From: JBMFVE01 sp049966155
Lineage (GTDB): Bacteria; Bacteroidota; Ignavibacteria; Kryptoniales; JAKASW01
Length of the DNA: 64,000 nucleotides
NCBI GenBank assembly: GCA_049966155.1
Contig: JBMFVE010000007.1
Location: 1 to 64,000 of the forward strand
Reading direction: 5' to 3'
Shown: positions 1 through 8,174 of the stretch, in pieces
Numbering within the stretch: position 1 is the first letter of the stretch
Layout: the number at the start of each line of letters is the position of its first letter
Notes under the pieces: model-generated
Databases searched by the model: none
What the model saw: the letters and a program-made list of their open reading frames with translations, nothing else
What the model was told of the DNA's origin: nothing
Made by a program: the position numbers and the translations under genes

Positions 1-114
1 GGCAGGCTTTGTGCCAGCCGAATAAACTTCAAGGTCGTTATCAAATGATTTCAAGAATGCTTCTGCCATCTGTGAACGGCAGGAGTTGCCTGTGCATAAA
101 ACGAGTATTCTCAT
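1..114 (-). CDS. Arsenate reductase / low-molecular-weight phosphotyrosine phosphatase family protein (partial)
   Basis: The gene begins at an ATG (112-114) and runs off the left edge, so only 38 residues are visible. They start MRILVLCTGNSCRSQMAEA, the CX5R-type phosphate loop of the LMW-PTPase fold in the form (CTGNSCRSQMAE) usual for thioredoxin-coupled arsenate reductases. AAAGGA eight bases upstream serves as ribosome site. Arsenate reductase is favoured over protein phosphatase because of the GNSCRSQMAE wording and a neighbouring thioredoxin-fold remnant. The C-terminal half, with the resolving cysteines that would settle this, is outside the window. Confidence 0.8.
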   Translation of the reverse strand, partial: MRILVLCTGNSCRSQMAEAFLKSFDNDLEVYSAGTKPA

Positions 115-129
115 CAGGAAATCCTTTTT

Positions 130-324
130 TTAAATAACTGATGGTCTACGAATAAAACTAAGCTGATACGGATATACGGGCCTACCGTTGGTGATTATGC
201 CCGGGAATGCAAGTATCCCGTATTTCTTCGCAAGCTCGTCCGGTTCTTTATCTTCGCCAGGATAGATCACCTTGAACGACATCTGTTCGTGACAGAGAGA
301 CCGGACAACAACGTTGTATCTCGG
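130..324 (-). pseudogene. Degenerate thioredoxin-fold gene remnant
   Basis: Read on the minus strand this stretch is open from just after a TAG at 325-327 to a TAA at 130-132. It carries a convincing half of a thioredoxin/glutaredoxin fold: beta strand (FKVIYP), helix (DELAKKYGI), the cis-proline segment (ILAFPGIITNG) and a following strand. The first beta strand and CxxC active site are missing, and the only in-frame ATG (280-282) would give 50 residues. It lies 15 bases before the arsC-like gene. Small thioredoxin genes commonly sit beside arsC, so I read this as a decayed partner. A tiny functional protein from the internal ATG is possible. Confidence 0.45.
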
Positions 325-451
325 CTATAACTAAATTACTTAATATCAAATGTTTTGAGTTTTGCCAGGTAAGTTTCCCAACTTTTAGCAAAAGGCAGGT
401 CTCCGGATAATAAAAATGGGCAGGAAGAAACATGTAGCATGTTGTCGATAG
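325..451. other. Intergenic stretch with no supported gene
   Basis: Between the thioredoxin-fold remnant and the tRNA. On the minus strand a short frame near 340-442 reads like protein (LLSGDLPFAKSWETYLAKL, then a stop) and faintly recalls the end of a metallo-beta-lactamase-fold hydrolase, but it is too short to call. Nothing else is seen; it may be decayed coding sequence. Confidence 0.3.
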
Positions 452-525
452 TGGGCCCTGAGGGACTTGAACCCCCGACCCGCTGATTATGAGTCAGCTG
501 CTCTAACCAACTGAGCTAAGGGCCC
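452..525 (-). tRNA. tRNA with CAT anticodon, probably tRNA-Ile2 (lysidine-modified)
   Basis: A complete 74-base cloverleaf: acceptor GGGCCCT pairing with AGGGCCC, a D arm TAGCTCAGTTGGTTAGAGCA, anticodon stem-loop CTGACTCATAATCAG with anticodon CAT, and a T arm GGGGGTTCAAGTCCCTC. CCA is not encoded. The CAT anticodon fits elongator Met or minor Ile. The acceptor-stem C-G pairs at 4-69 and 5-68 and the overall similarity to E. coli ileX favour tRNA-Ile2, whose C34 is converted to lysidine by TilS. Confidence 0.9.
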
Positions 526-686
526 GTTTCAGATTATCTGCTCTACTCCCTGGTTTCAGAAATCCGACTCAATATAACAATTGCGCTCGTCCGATTCAAT
601 TACAAAAACCAACCATATAGGTGCGTTGAAAGGATGTTTGAACGTATAGGCCACCCTCTTTACTGGCGTTGTCTTATTGTTTGGGG

Positions 687-708
687 TTTCATAACTTCTT
701 TTATGAAA
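687..708 (+). repeat. 8-bp inverted repeat upstream of the NlpC/P60 gene
   Basis: TTTCATAA and TTATGAAA flank a 6-base spacer, ending just before the ribosome site (GAGG) of the gene at 726. It may be an operator half-site pair or a 5' UTR hairpin. No T-run follows, so it is not a terminator. Confidence 0.4.
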
Positions 709-725
709 AGTGAGGTGAATAAATA

Positions 726-1916
726 ATGAAGTTCAAATTTGCAGCTCAATCAATGGCCCTTGGGCTGATATCTTTCCTTTTATATGGCTGTAGCCAAAAT
801 ACGCGCGTCCTGGCAGTCAGTCATGTCCTAGATTCTCTCAAAGCTGCTTATGCACCCGATCCTCGGACCTCTGTCTTCAATGTAAACGCGTCACAAACAA
901 ATGGACATGAACTTGTAGTTAAAGGTGCGGTTGATAATCCCGAGGCAAAAAAGTCAATTCTTCTCTCACTTAAATCCATCGGTTATTTTGAAGTAATTGA
1001 TTCAGTTACCGTCCTTCCTGACACGAGCCTTGGGAAGGCCATATTTGGCATTGTAAATGTCAGTGTCGGAAATATGCGCGCTGAACCCCATTCGAGAGCT
1101 GAACTGGTTAATCAGGTTCTTCTGGGACACATCGTAAAAGTTCTGGAGAAAAGAGGTGGCTGGCTATACATAAAGTCAGGTGACAACTATCTCGGGTGGA
1201 TTGACGCTGAAAATATTGTACGAATTGACAGCCAGAAGCTGAATACTTATCTGAAGTCAGATAAACTCATAGTCACTGCCCCCTTTACAATACTGAAGAG
1301 TGCTCCGGACAATGGCTACACTGTTTCAGATGCGGTTATGGCCTGCTATCTTAAACTAATCAAAAAATATGGAATGACCTACATGGTTCAATTGCCCGAT
1401 GGCAGAACAGCCTTTGTAAGATCTTCAGATGTTGATGATTATTCCAGATTTTTAAGGGAAGTTAAACCGACACCTGAAAACGTAAAAAAGTTGGCACTGA
1501 GCATGCTCGGCTTTCCGTACCTCTGGGGAGGTACCAGCACAAAAGGGATGGATTGCTCAGGATTTACAAAGACTGTATACAGAATGGTCGGGATCGATTT
1601 GCCCCGTGATGCTGATCAGCAAGCTCTCCTTGGCAAGGACGTTAGTTCTGAGAACGAATTTGCTGCTTTGAAGATAGGTGATTTATTATTTTTTGGTCAA
1701 AGAGAAGAACATGGAAAAAAAGAAAAGATCGTACACGTTGGAATTTACATAGGCAGCGGATATTTTATACATTCAAGCGGCAGGGTGAGAATAAGCAGCT
1801 TATTAAGAAACGATTCCCTTTTTGATGAATACAATTTAAATCGTTTTGTTCGGGCAAAGCGCATACTCAACCCAGGTTTAACAGATGATTCAAAAAGCCA
1901 AAAAGATGTGTTATGA
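726..1916 (+). CDS. NlpC/P60 lipoprotein, putative gamma-D-glutamyl-diamino acid endopeptidase
   Basis: A 396-residue exported cysteine peptidase predicted to cut gamma-D-Glu-diaminopimelate bonds in peptidoglycan peptides. The N-terminus is a lipoprotein signal with lipobox LYGC (Cys22). Residues ~110-165 look like a bacterial SH3 domain (VGNMRAEPHSRAELVNQV). The NlpC/P60 domain fills ~245-380 with catalytic Cys277 (MDCSGF), His337 (VHVGIY) and His349 (FIHSSG). Start ATG has GAGG about ten bases upstream. The stop overlaps the start of a dipeptide epimerase by 4 bases. This pairing resembles the Bacillus ykfB/ykfC murein-peptide module, so a YkfC-like role on muropeptides is likely. Confidence 0.88.
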   Translation: MKFKFAAQSMALGLISFLLYGCSQNTRVLAVSHVLDSLKAAYAPDPRTSVFNVNASQTNGHELVVKGAVDNPEAKKSILLSLKSIGYFEVIDSVTVLPDTSLGKAIFGIVNVSVGNMRAEPHSRAELVNQVLLGHIVKVLEKRGGWLYIKSGDNYLGWIDAENIVRIDSQKLNTYLKSDKLIVTAPFTILKSAPDNGYTVSDAVMACYLKLIKKYGMTYMVQLPDGRTAFVRSSDVDDYSRFLREVKPTPENVKKLALSMLGFPYLWGGTSTKGMDCSGFTKTVYRMVGIDLPRDADQQALLGKDVSSENEFAALKIGDLLFFGQREEHGKKEKIVHVGIYIGSGYFIHSSGRVRISSLLRNDSLFDEYNLNRFVRAKRILNPGLTDDSKSQKDVL

Positions 1917-3058
1917 ACAGACGCCGTTTTCTGACACTAAGCGGTGTTGCAATCCTTTCTGCTAAGACTGGATTATTCTTTCGAGCTTCGGCTGCCAAGG
2001 GATTCACCACGAATTTTTTATCAAGCAAAGGAAATGGAAAAATGAAACTCGACTATTGGAAATATAACTTAAAACTTAAACACACTTTCACAATATCCAG
2101 AAGCTCACGTACAGAAGTGCCAGTTATCCTTGTCAAATTTGAAAAGGACGGCATTATTGCATACGGAGAATCATCTCCCAATGCCCGCTATAACGAAACG
2201 CCTGAATCGGTAATAGCTTTTCTTGAAAAAATCGATGTCAACAAATTATCCGATCCCTTCAAGATCGAGGACATTAATGAGTATCTTGACTCTATTTCTC
2301 CGGGGAATCAAAGTGCCAAAGCAGCAGTTGACATAGCTTTACATGACTGGATAGGTAAGAAGTTGGGAATTCCCTTATACAGGTTTTTCGGTGCAAACAA
2401 GGAAAAAGTACCTCTGTCAACCTTTACAATCGGAATAGATACTATCGATATAATTAAGCAAAAAGTTAAAGAAGCGGCCGCATATCCAATCTTGAAGATT
2501 AAGGTTGGTCTCTCCAACGATGAAGAAATCATAAGAGCGGTCAGAAGTGTTACAGACAGGCCGCTTCGTGTAGATGCGAACGAAGGATGGAAATCAAAAG
2601 AAGAAGCATTGGAAAAAATCAACTGGCTGGCATCTCAAAACGTTCAATTTATAGAGCAACCAATGCCAGCAAGCCAAATTGAAGACATCAGGTGGCTACA
2701 TGAGCGTGTTAAAATACCCATTATTGCTGACGAATCGATAGAATCTTTGTACGATATAGCAACTGTTGCAACTGCTTACGATGGGATTAATATCAAACTT
2801 CAAAAGAATGGCGGCCTTCTTAAAGCTCGAAAGCTTATCTATGCTGCACGTGCTCATCGAATGAAGATTATGCTTGGGTGCATGATCGAAACATCGGTTG
2901 GAATCACCGCTGCAACTCAATTATCTCCGCTGGTGGATTGGAACGACCTGGATGGTAACGTTCTCACCTCCAACGACCCATTTAGAGGAGCAATTAATGA
3001 GAACGGCAAACTGGTTCTGAATGACAACCCGGGCCTGGGCGTTATCCCTGTCGGTTAA
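1913..3058 (+). CDS. Dipeptide epimerase (L-Ala-D/L-Glu epimerase-like), Tat signal
   Basis: An enolase-superfamily protein of the muconate-lactonizing subgroup that would interconvert L-Ala-D-Glu and L-Ala-L-Glu in peptidoglycan recycling. The barrel residues are all present: KxK acid/base Lys195/Lys197, metal ligands Asp221 (RVDANE), Glu248 (EQP) and Asp273 (IADES), and Lys295 (IKLQK) on the far face. The first ~28 residues are a twin-arginine signal (RRRFLTLSG plus a hydrophobic stretch), which places the enzyme in the periplasm, unlike the cytoplasmic E. coli YcjG and B. subtilis YkfB. An internal ATG at 2041 (MKLDYW) would give a cytoplasmic form, but the ATGA coupling to the NlpC/P60 gene supports the upstream start. 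Its end overlaps the convergent methyltransferase by 17 bases. Confidence 0.88.
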   Translation: MNRRRFLTLSGVAILSAKTGLFFRASAAKGFTTNFLSSKGNGKMKLDYWKYNLKLKHTFTISRSSRTEVPVILVKFEKDGIIAYGESSPNARYNETPESVIAFLEKIDVNKLSDPFKIEDINEYLDSISPGNQSAKAAVDIALHDWIGKKLGIPLYRFFGANKEKVPLSTFTIGIDTIDIIKQKVKEAAAYPILKIKVGLSNDEEIIRAVRSVTDRPLRVDANEGWKSKEEALEKINWLASQNVQFIEQPMPASQIEDIRWLHERVKIPIIADESIESLYDIATVATAYDGINIKLQKNGGLLKARKLIYAARAHRMKIMLGCMIETSVGITAATQLSPLVDWNDLDGNVLTSNDPFRGAINENGKLVLNDNPGLGVIPVG

Positions 3059-3857
3059 TCTTTGCCGACCTCTGCCGGATCACCTCGCTAATTATTACGC
3101 CAGATGCTACTGAAACGTTCAATGACTCCATCTTTCCGAATCGCGGAATTGAAACATATTTTGTACAGCGGGATTTGATTTCATCACTAATTCCCGCTGC
3201 TTCGGAACCAAACACAAAAACTCCTTTTTTTGCATATGAAGTATGAACGTAAGATTCACCATTCTCCTGTGTTGCACAATAAAATTCAAATCCACTATCC
3301 TTAAGCGGCAACCAGATATCCTCAAAGTTAAGATCGGAAAAGACCTTTATTCTCGTTAGAGCCGACAGGGATGATCGGACAACTTTTGGATTAAAAGCAT
3401 CTACACACCCTTTGCTCAATATTACGGCATCCAGGCCAAACCATTCAGCTGTCCGAAAAATGGCACCTGCGTTTCCGGGGTCTGAAATACGATCAAGAAA
3501 AATTACTAAAGCATTTTCAGCCGATTTAACCTGCAAAAAGAACTGATTTAAACTCCAATCAGGTAGTTTTGCAACAGCAATAATACCCTGACTGTTTTCC
3601 GTAGTTTCTAATTTCCGAAATTTGGTCGATGGAAGTTCAGCCACCATAATATCTTTACGTCGTGCAGCTTCAAATACATCACTAAATTTCTCTGAGGCTT
3701 TGCTTATATCTGTAACTATAAGCTCAATGGACAGTTGACTATCGAGTGCCTCCATAACGCTTCTTTTCCCCTCAATTAGAAACAACCCCTGCTCATACCT
3801 TCCCGGGCGATCCTTAAGCTTTGACAGAGTCTTTATCTTTGCATTGGTCAAAATCAT
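3042..3857 (-). CDS. SpoU/TrmH-family RNA 2'-O-methyltransferase
   Basis: A 271-residue SPOUT methyltransferase with an N-terminal substrate-binding domain (LIEGKRSVMEAL near residue 27) and a C-terminal knotted domain. The three SpoU motifs are visible: DRISDPGNAGAIFRTAEWFG (~125-145), VFGSEAAGI (~215) and IPRFGKMESLNVSVASGV (~235-253). The arrangement fits the 23S rRNA methylases annotated as RlmB-like/TrmH-family, but the target nucleotide cannot be read from sequence. The ATG overlaps the end of the ClC gene by 4 bases; this is the last gene of the long minus-strand run. Confidence 0.88.
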   Translation of the reverse strand: MILTNAKIKTLSKLKDRPGRYEQGLFLIEGKRSVMEALDSQLSIELIVTDISKASEKFSDVFEAARRKDIMVAELPSTKFRKLETTENSQGIIAVAKLPDWSLNQFFLQVKSAENALVIFLDRISDPGNAGAIFRTAEWFGLDAVILSKGCVDAFNPKVVRSSLSALTRIKVFSDLNFEDIWLPLKDSGFEFYCATQENGESYVHTSYAKKGVFVFGSEAAGISDEIKSRCTKYVSIPRFGKMESLNVSVASGVIISEVIRQRSAKINRQG

Positions 3858-5656
3858 TTTTTAACCTCTTTCAAAAGGAGCGCTTTCTCATAAGCCTGCA
3901 GCGCATCATGGAGATAAAGCATACCAGCTATCTGTCTATTATCTCTGACAACCGGCACCGACCGAATGCCTGCATCTGAAATTTTTTTTAGAGCCACCGA
4001 CATATCGTCGTCTTGATTTACTGATACTCCACCGGGGTTTAAAATGTCCTTCACAACAAGGACATTGACAAGCCCCTGAACATCTTTGAGCTCAAGTGTC
4101 TGTCTTATTTCTCCAAACGACACAGTTCCAGCAAGGGTTCCGTCATAGCTGAGCACAGGAAAAACATTGCTGTCACTTTCCGTTATCATCTCTATGAGAT
4201 CAGAAAGTCGTGTGGATTCAGACACTGCGGTAACATGAGGCCTCATCACATCTTTGACCTTTATTGATTTCAATATATCAATATCCCTACCATATGCATC
4301 CAGGTTTTCGCCCCTCATTTGGAGTCTGATTGTGTAAATTGAGCCCCGCATATATTTCTTAGAAATAAAGGTAGAAGCTACAACAGCTAATAGAAGAGGA
4401 AGTATAACCTCATACTTGTCCGTCATCTCAAAAACAAGGATTGATGCTGATAACGGAGCTTGAAGAGTTGAACTCGTCACAGCTGCCATCCCTACCAATG
4501 CATATGCACCGGGGGGAGCTGCTACAGATGGCAAAATTAAATTAACAATACTGCCAAATGCTCCACCTGCCATAGCACCAATGAACAAAGATGGGGCAAG
4601 TGTCCCTCCTGAGCCCCCACTACCTAAAGTCACCGAGGTGGCAATTGGTTTTAATATCAGTAATAGTGTTAGTATCATCAAAGAATCGCGACTATAAAGG
4701 GATGCGGTTACCCCCTGATATGTATATCCAAATACTTCCGGGAAATATATCCCGATGATTCCAACGATGAGTCCCCCCACAGCAGGTTTCAGGATCTTGC
4801 TTCTAATTAGAAAGCTGTCTTTTTGAAAAAATTCTTCAGTTGCATAAAATATTTTGACAAATGCCACACCAACGTATCCCGCCAGTAGTCCAAGAATAAT
4901 ATAGAAAAAAAGTTCATATCCACTATTCATTGTGAACGTTGGTATGGCAAAAACAGGCCGATTTCCTAAAATACTTCTGGACACAAAGGTTCCAAAAACT
5001 GAACTGATGATAATTGGAGAGAATGTTTGCATATTAAGGCTTCCAAGTACGACCTCCATAGCAAACAATGCACCACCTATAGGTGCGTTAAAAACTGCCG
5101 CCAGACCGGCAGCTGCACCACAGCCCACAAGGGACTTCATTTGTTCCTCATTGAGGCGGAGAACCTGACCCACTGTCGAACCAATTGCTCCACCTATAGC
5201 AATAACAGGCCCTTCGCGCCCGCCAGCACCCCCACTCCCTATTGAAATTGCACTCGTAAGAAGCTTCGACACAGCAAGAGAAGGATTTATAATCCCCCCT
5301 TTCTTTGCAACGTTTTCGATAATCATGGGCACGCCTTCGCCGGAAGCGTCTGGTGCAATTTTTATTGTTAACCATCCTACAATAAGTCCTCCTAATGCAG
5401 GAATGAGAGGTATGACCAGAAATCTCTCCCATCCGGTAAGGTTAATGAGATTTGTCAGATTAAAGAACGTTGCAGGAAGATGAAACATAATTGTTTCAAC
5501 AAGCTGAATCATTTTATAAAATATAATTCCACCAAATCCCGCAAGGACACCGGTAATAATTGCCAATAACAAATGAAGTGGTTCCTGTGAAAACTCGAGT
5601 CGAGAAAACAACTGCAGCATTTTGTCGCGAATTTCTAAAAAAACATTTACTATCAT
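3854..5656 (-). CDS. ClC-family chloride channel/transporter with CBS pair
   Basis: A 600-residue ClC membrane protein. The pore half has the family motifs GREGP (146-150, gating Glu148) and GSGGSGGTLAP. The first selectivity motif reads GEGVP (106-110) where ClC-ec1 has GSGIP, and the internal proton-glutamate position (ClC-ec1 Glu203) is Val202. Residues ~465-590 form two CBS domains (VKDVMRPHVTAV and VKDILNPGGVSV), likely adenine-nucleotide sensors. It is coupled by 4-base overlaps to genes on both sides. Loss of the proton glutamate suggests a channel or altered exchange stoichiometry rather than classical 2:1 Cl-/H+ antiport. Confidence 0.93.
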   Translation of the reverse strand: MIVNVFLEIRDKMLQLFSRLEFSQEPLHLLLAIITGVLAGFGGIIFYKMIQLVETIMFHLPATFFNLTNLINLTGWERFLVIPLIPALGGLIVGWLTIKIAPDASGEGVPMIIENVAKKGGIINPSLAVSKLLTSAISIGSGGAGGREGPVIAIGGAIGSTVGQVLRLNEEQMKSLVGCGAAAGLAAVFNAPIGGALFAMEVVLGSLNMQTFSPIIISSVFGTFVSRSILGNRPVFAIPTFTMNSGYELFFYIILGLLAGYVGVAFVKIFYATEEFFQKDSFLIRSKILKPAVGGLIVGIIGIYFPEVFGYTYQGVTASLYSRDSLMILTLLLILKPIATSVTLGSGGSGGTLAPSLFIGAMAGGAFGSIVNLILPSVAAPPGAYALVGMAAVTSSTLQAPLSASILVFEMTDKYEVILPLLLAVVASTFISKKYMRGSIYTIRLQMRGENLDAYGRDIDILKSIKVKDVMRPHVTAVSESTRLSDLIEMITESDSNVFPVLSYDGTLAGTVSFGEIRQTLELKDVQGLVNVLVVKDILNPGGVSVNQDDDMSVALKKISDAGIRSVPVVRDNRQIAGMLYLHDALQAYEKALLLKEVKK

Positions 5657-6795
5657 GGCGCTTCCACAGGCCTTATCATATTCAATAATGTACTGTAAAC
5701 TCTCTCCACCGAGATCGAGTTAACATCCTGACGACTGCCCAGTATGAATTTATGCTTTTTCCCAATGGGTGCCCATTGTAACGGATCTGTAGGTCCAAAA
5801 AGAGACAGCGTTGGGGTTCCCACAGCCGCCGCAAGGTGCATTATTCCCGTGTCATTTGTGACAACTAAGTTCATTGCTTTCAAAAACGCAGAAACTCTTT
5901 TTATGCTGTGATTCCTGATGCGCACAAATGGAAATTCGGCGTTCAAAACGAATTCGTTAACAACTTCATGATCAAATGATCCTTCGGTTAAATAAATCAA
6001 TGCACCAAGATCGGCTTGCAATTTTTTTGCAAGGTTGATGAAATTATTTACATTCCACCGGTTTGGCGGTTTTCCGGCTCCCACATGAAGTCCAATCCTT
6101 GTTTGTACACTTCCAGTCCGTGTTATCAATGCTTGAACAATCTCTTCGCTTTGCCTGTCCGGGTAATATTCCAGCTCACCAGTGTCATCCTCAGGTTCAA
6201 TGCCGAGCGGCCTGGCCACAAGCATGTTCCTGTATGATTGCTTGAGATGAGGATGCCATCTGAGGTCGACAGCAATATCATATACAAAAGCAGTTGAATT
6301 TTCCTTTGTTTCCAGAGATGCAGGCCCAATCTTCCATCTCCCTTTGGAAAACAAAGCAATTATGTCATTCGTGAGGGAGAGGGATACGTTGGACGGAACT
6401 AATACGACATCATAATTTTGTCTGATGCTTGATATAAACTTAAAAAATGTTACGGGGTTCCTGTAAAAGGCCAATTTATCATATACAATTAATTTCGAAA
6501 TATAAGGACAGCCATCAAGAGCATATTTATTTTGTGGAGAAACCACAACGTCAAGCACGTCCAGCGAAAGTTTCTTTTTTAAGGCTCTAAGCAGCGGCAC
6601 AGTACATAAGACATCACCAAACTGGTTGTGTTGTCTTATGACAAGAACTTTCCTGATTTTATGCAAATTTACTGGAAGCCTGTTCCGCTTCTTTGCTGCA
6701 GCAACCAGGCGTAAGCATCCAATTGCTGTCCTTCTTAATAACCTTTCAAATTTGCCCCTTTCCTCTGTATAGGTGGCATCATTATCCTGTTTCAC
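5653..6795 (-). CDS. Glycosyltransferase family 9 (heptosyltransferase-like)
   Basis: A 380-residue GT-B enzyme related to WaaF/WaaC, which add heptose from ADP-heptose to lipopolysaccharide core. The N-terminal signature is RQHNQFGDVLCTVPLLRAL (~residues 54-72). The nucleotide-sugar domain has the conserved TNDTGIMHLAAAVGTPTLSL with FGPTDP following. Residues 1-45 are a basic extension that may dock on the membrane. The true sugar donor is uncertain because many FCB members lack heptose cores. It overlaps the ClC gene by 4 bases. Confidence 0.88.
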   Translation of the reverse strand: MKQDNDATYTEERGKFERLLRRTAIGCLRLVAAAKKRNRLPVNLHKIRKVLVIRQHNQFGDVLCTVPLLRALKKKLSLDVLDVVVSPQNKYALDGCPYISKLIVYDKLAFYRNPVTFFKFISSIRQNYDVVLVPSNVSLSLTNDIIALFSKGRWKIGPASLETKENSTAFVYDIAVDLRWHPHLKQSYRNMLVARPLGIEPEDDTGELEYYPDRQSEEIVQALITRTGSVQTRIGLHVGAGKPPNRWNVNNFINLAKKLQADLGALIYLTEGSFDHEVVNEFVLNAEFPFVRIRNHSIKRVSAFLKAMNLVVTNDTGIMHLAAAVGTPTLSLFGPTDPLQWAPIGKKHKFILGSRQDVNSISVERVYSTLLNMIRPVEAP

Positions 6796-6799
6796 CTTT

Positions 6800-6994
6800 T
6801 TATTTTAGATCCTCGTACTTTGCATCCTCGATTCTGGTGCGATCTATTTTCACTTCTTTTCGATCTCTTTCTCTTTTCTTTTGTTCCGCTTCATACTTTC
6901 TTATACCTCTGTAAACCTCAGACCGTATGACATTTCGGATAGTGCGATAAATCAAATAGAGGATCAATATCCAGAAAATTAATCTAAACATCAT
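6800..6994 (-). CDS. Small membrane-anchored DUF4834-like protein
   Basis: 64 residues: one hydrophobic segment (residues ~3-17, FRLIFWILILYLIY) followed by a highly charged Lys/Arg/Glu tail ending DAKYEDLK. The layout matches the small DUF4834 proteins of Bacteroidota, whose function is unknown. Its start overlaps the end of the deoxynucleoside kinase gene by 4 bases, and it is followed after 4 bases by the glycosyltransferase, so translation in this operon is well supported. Confidence 0.7.
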   Translation of the reverse strand: MMFRLIFWILILYLIYRTIRNVIRSEVYRGIRKYEAEQKKRERDRKEVKIDRTRIEDAKYEDLK

Positions 6995-7647
6995 CTTATA
7001 ATTGGGCTATAATATTCAGCAGTTTTTCTAGGTTTAAGGATTTCACTTACCAGACTTCGAAAATCGTTATCGTCATTGACGAAATCTATTTCAGTTGCAT
7101 TGACAATTAAAAGAGGACTTGCTTTATATCTAAAAAAGAAATAATTATATGCTTCGCTCAAACTTTGAATATATTCAGGCGTGATACTTCTCTCTATTCT
7201 TCTACCTCTCTTTTTTATATTTTGCATAAGTTTCTCAACACTGCTTTGCAAATAAACCACAAGATCAGGCTTGGGTATTGTTTTTTCAAGAAGGCTTACC
7301 AGCGCTTCATAAAGCTTAAGCTCGTCATCCTGAAGATTGAGGTATGCAAAAATCTTGTCCTTTTCAAACATATAATCCGAAACTATCATTTGCTGAAAAA
7401 GGTCAAGTTGCACAAGCTCCTGCTGTTGCTTATATCGGCTTAGCAGAAAAAAAATTTGAGTTTGAAAAGCATAGTGTTCTCTATCCTCATAAAACTTTTC
7501 AAGGAATGGATTTTCTTCAAATTTTTCCAGTATGACCCTGGCATTTAGATATTTGCCAAGCTTTACTGCAAGACTTGTCTTCCCTGCACCAATTACACCT
7601 TCAATTGCGATGTGTTTAATATCGGTCTTTATTTCTACAGAGTTCAT
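6991..7647 (-). CDS. Deoxynucleoside kinase
   Basis: A 218-residue kinase of the dCK/dGK family that phosphorylates deoxynucleosides for salvage. It has the P-loop GVIGAGKTS (17-25), an ERS-like segment after a basic patch (KKRGRRIERSI, ~144-154) and a tyrosine-rich helix before the C-terminus. Substrate preference (dA/dG versus pyrimidines) is not readable. It overlaps folK by 4 bases; the folK-dNK pair is frequent in Bacteroidota and relatives. Confidence 0.88.
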   Translation of the reverse strand: MNSVEIKTDIKHIAIEGVIGAGKTSLAVKLGKYLNARVILEKFEENPFLEKFYEDREHYAFQTQIFFLLSRYKQQQELVQLDLFQQMIVSDYMFEKDKIFAYLNLQDDELKLYEALVSLLEKTIPKPDLVVYLQSSVEKLMQNIKKRGRRIERSITPEYIQSLSEAYNYFFFRYKASPLLIVNATEIDFVNDDNDFRSLVSEILKPRKTAEYYSPIIR

Positions 7648-8174
7648 TGAAAAATATGATTTACTTCAATTTCAGTTCTCCTGGCATAAGATTGATCTGT
7701 ACATTCAGCCAGTAAGGTTGCAAGATTTTTCCCGTAAACAGGATGCATGAAGTCTGAATCGATCTCAACGAGCGGAACAAGTACAAACCGCCTCAAATGC
7801 ATCAATGGGTGAGGGATGGTCAAAGAACGCGTTTGCACAATACTTTTTCCATAAAAAATAATATCGATATCAATTTCACGCTCGTGCCACTTCGGCCGCT
7901 CTTTTCTTCCTATTTTTTTTTCAATGAGCTTTAGATTATGAAGCAAAAACTCTGGAGACAAATTCGTCCTTACTATGACTCCAATATTTAAAAAAGGAGG
8001 CTGTTCGGAAAATCCGAAAGGTTCTGTCTCATAAATAGAAGAAGTCCGCAGCAGGTTAGTATCGCGCAGCTCACCAATCATCCTGATCGCCGTTAAGATT
8101 GATGCTACCCTATCACCTAAATTCGATCCAAGTAATAAATAAGCGTCAACTTCCACGCGCCTTCTCTGTTTCAA
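7644..8174 (-). CDS. folK: 2-amino-4-hydroxy-6-hydroxymethyldihydropteridine pyrophosphokinase
   Basis: HPPK transfers pyrophosphate from ATP to 6-hydroxymethyl-dihydropterin in folate synthesis. The 176 residues contain LLLGSNLGDR (~13-22), TSSIYETEPFG, FLNIGV, RPKWHEREIDIDIIFYG (ATP/Mg site, ~93-109) and IPHPLMHLRRFVLVPL. It overlaps the folB coding region by 29 bases in a different frame, and the dNK gene by 4 bases, so the three are translationally coupled. The next pathway enzyme after this, folP, is not in the window; folC is at 34932-36269. Confidence 0.95.
   Translation of the reverse strand: MKQRRRVEVDAYLLLGSNLGDRVASILTAIRMIGELRDTNLLRTSSIYETEPFGFSEQPPFLNIGVIVRTNLSPEFLLHNLKLIEKKIGRKERPKWHEREIDIDIIFYGKSIVQTRSLTIPHPLMHLRRFVLVPLVEIDSDFMHPVYGKNLATLLAECTDQSYARRTEIEVNHIFQ

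Noticed and set aside
248..433. A 61-codon minus-strand frame left of the tRNA
   Set aside because: It runs over the thioredoxin-fold remnant in another frame and reads as random, Leu/Cys-rich sequence.
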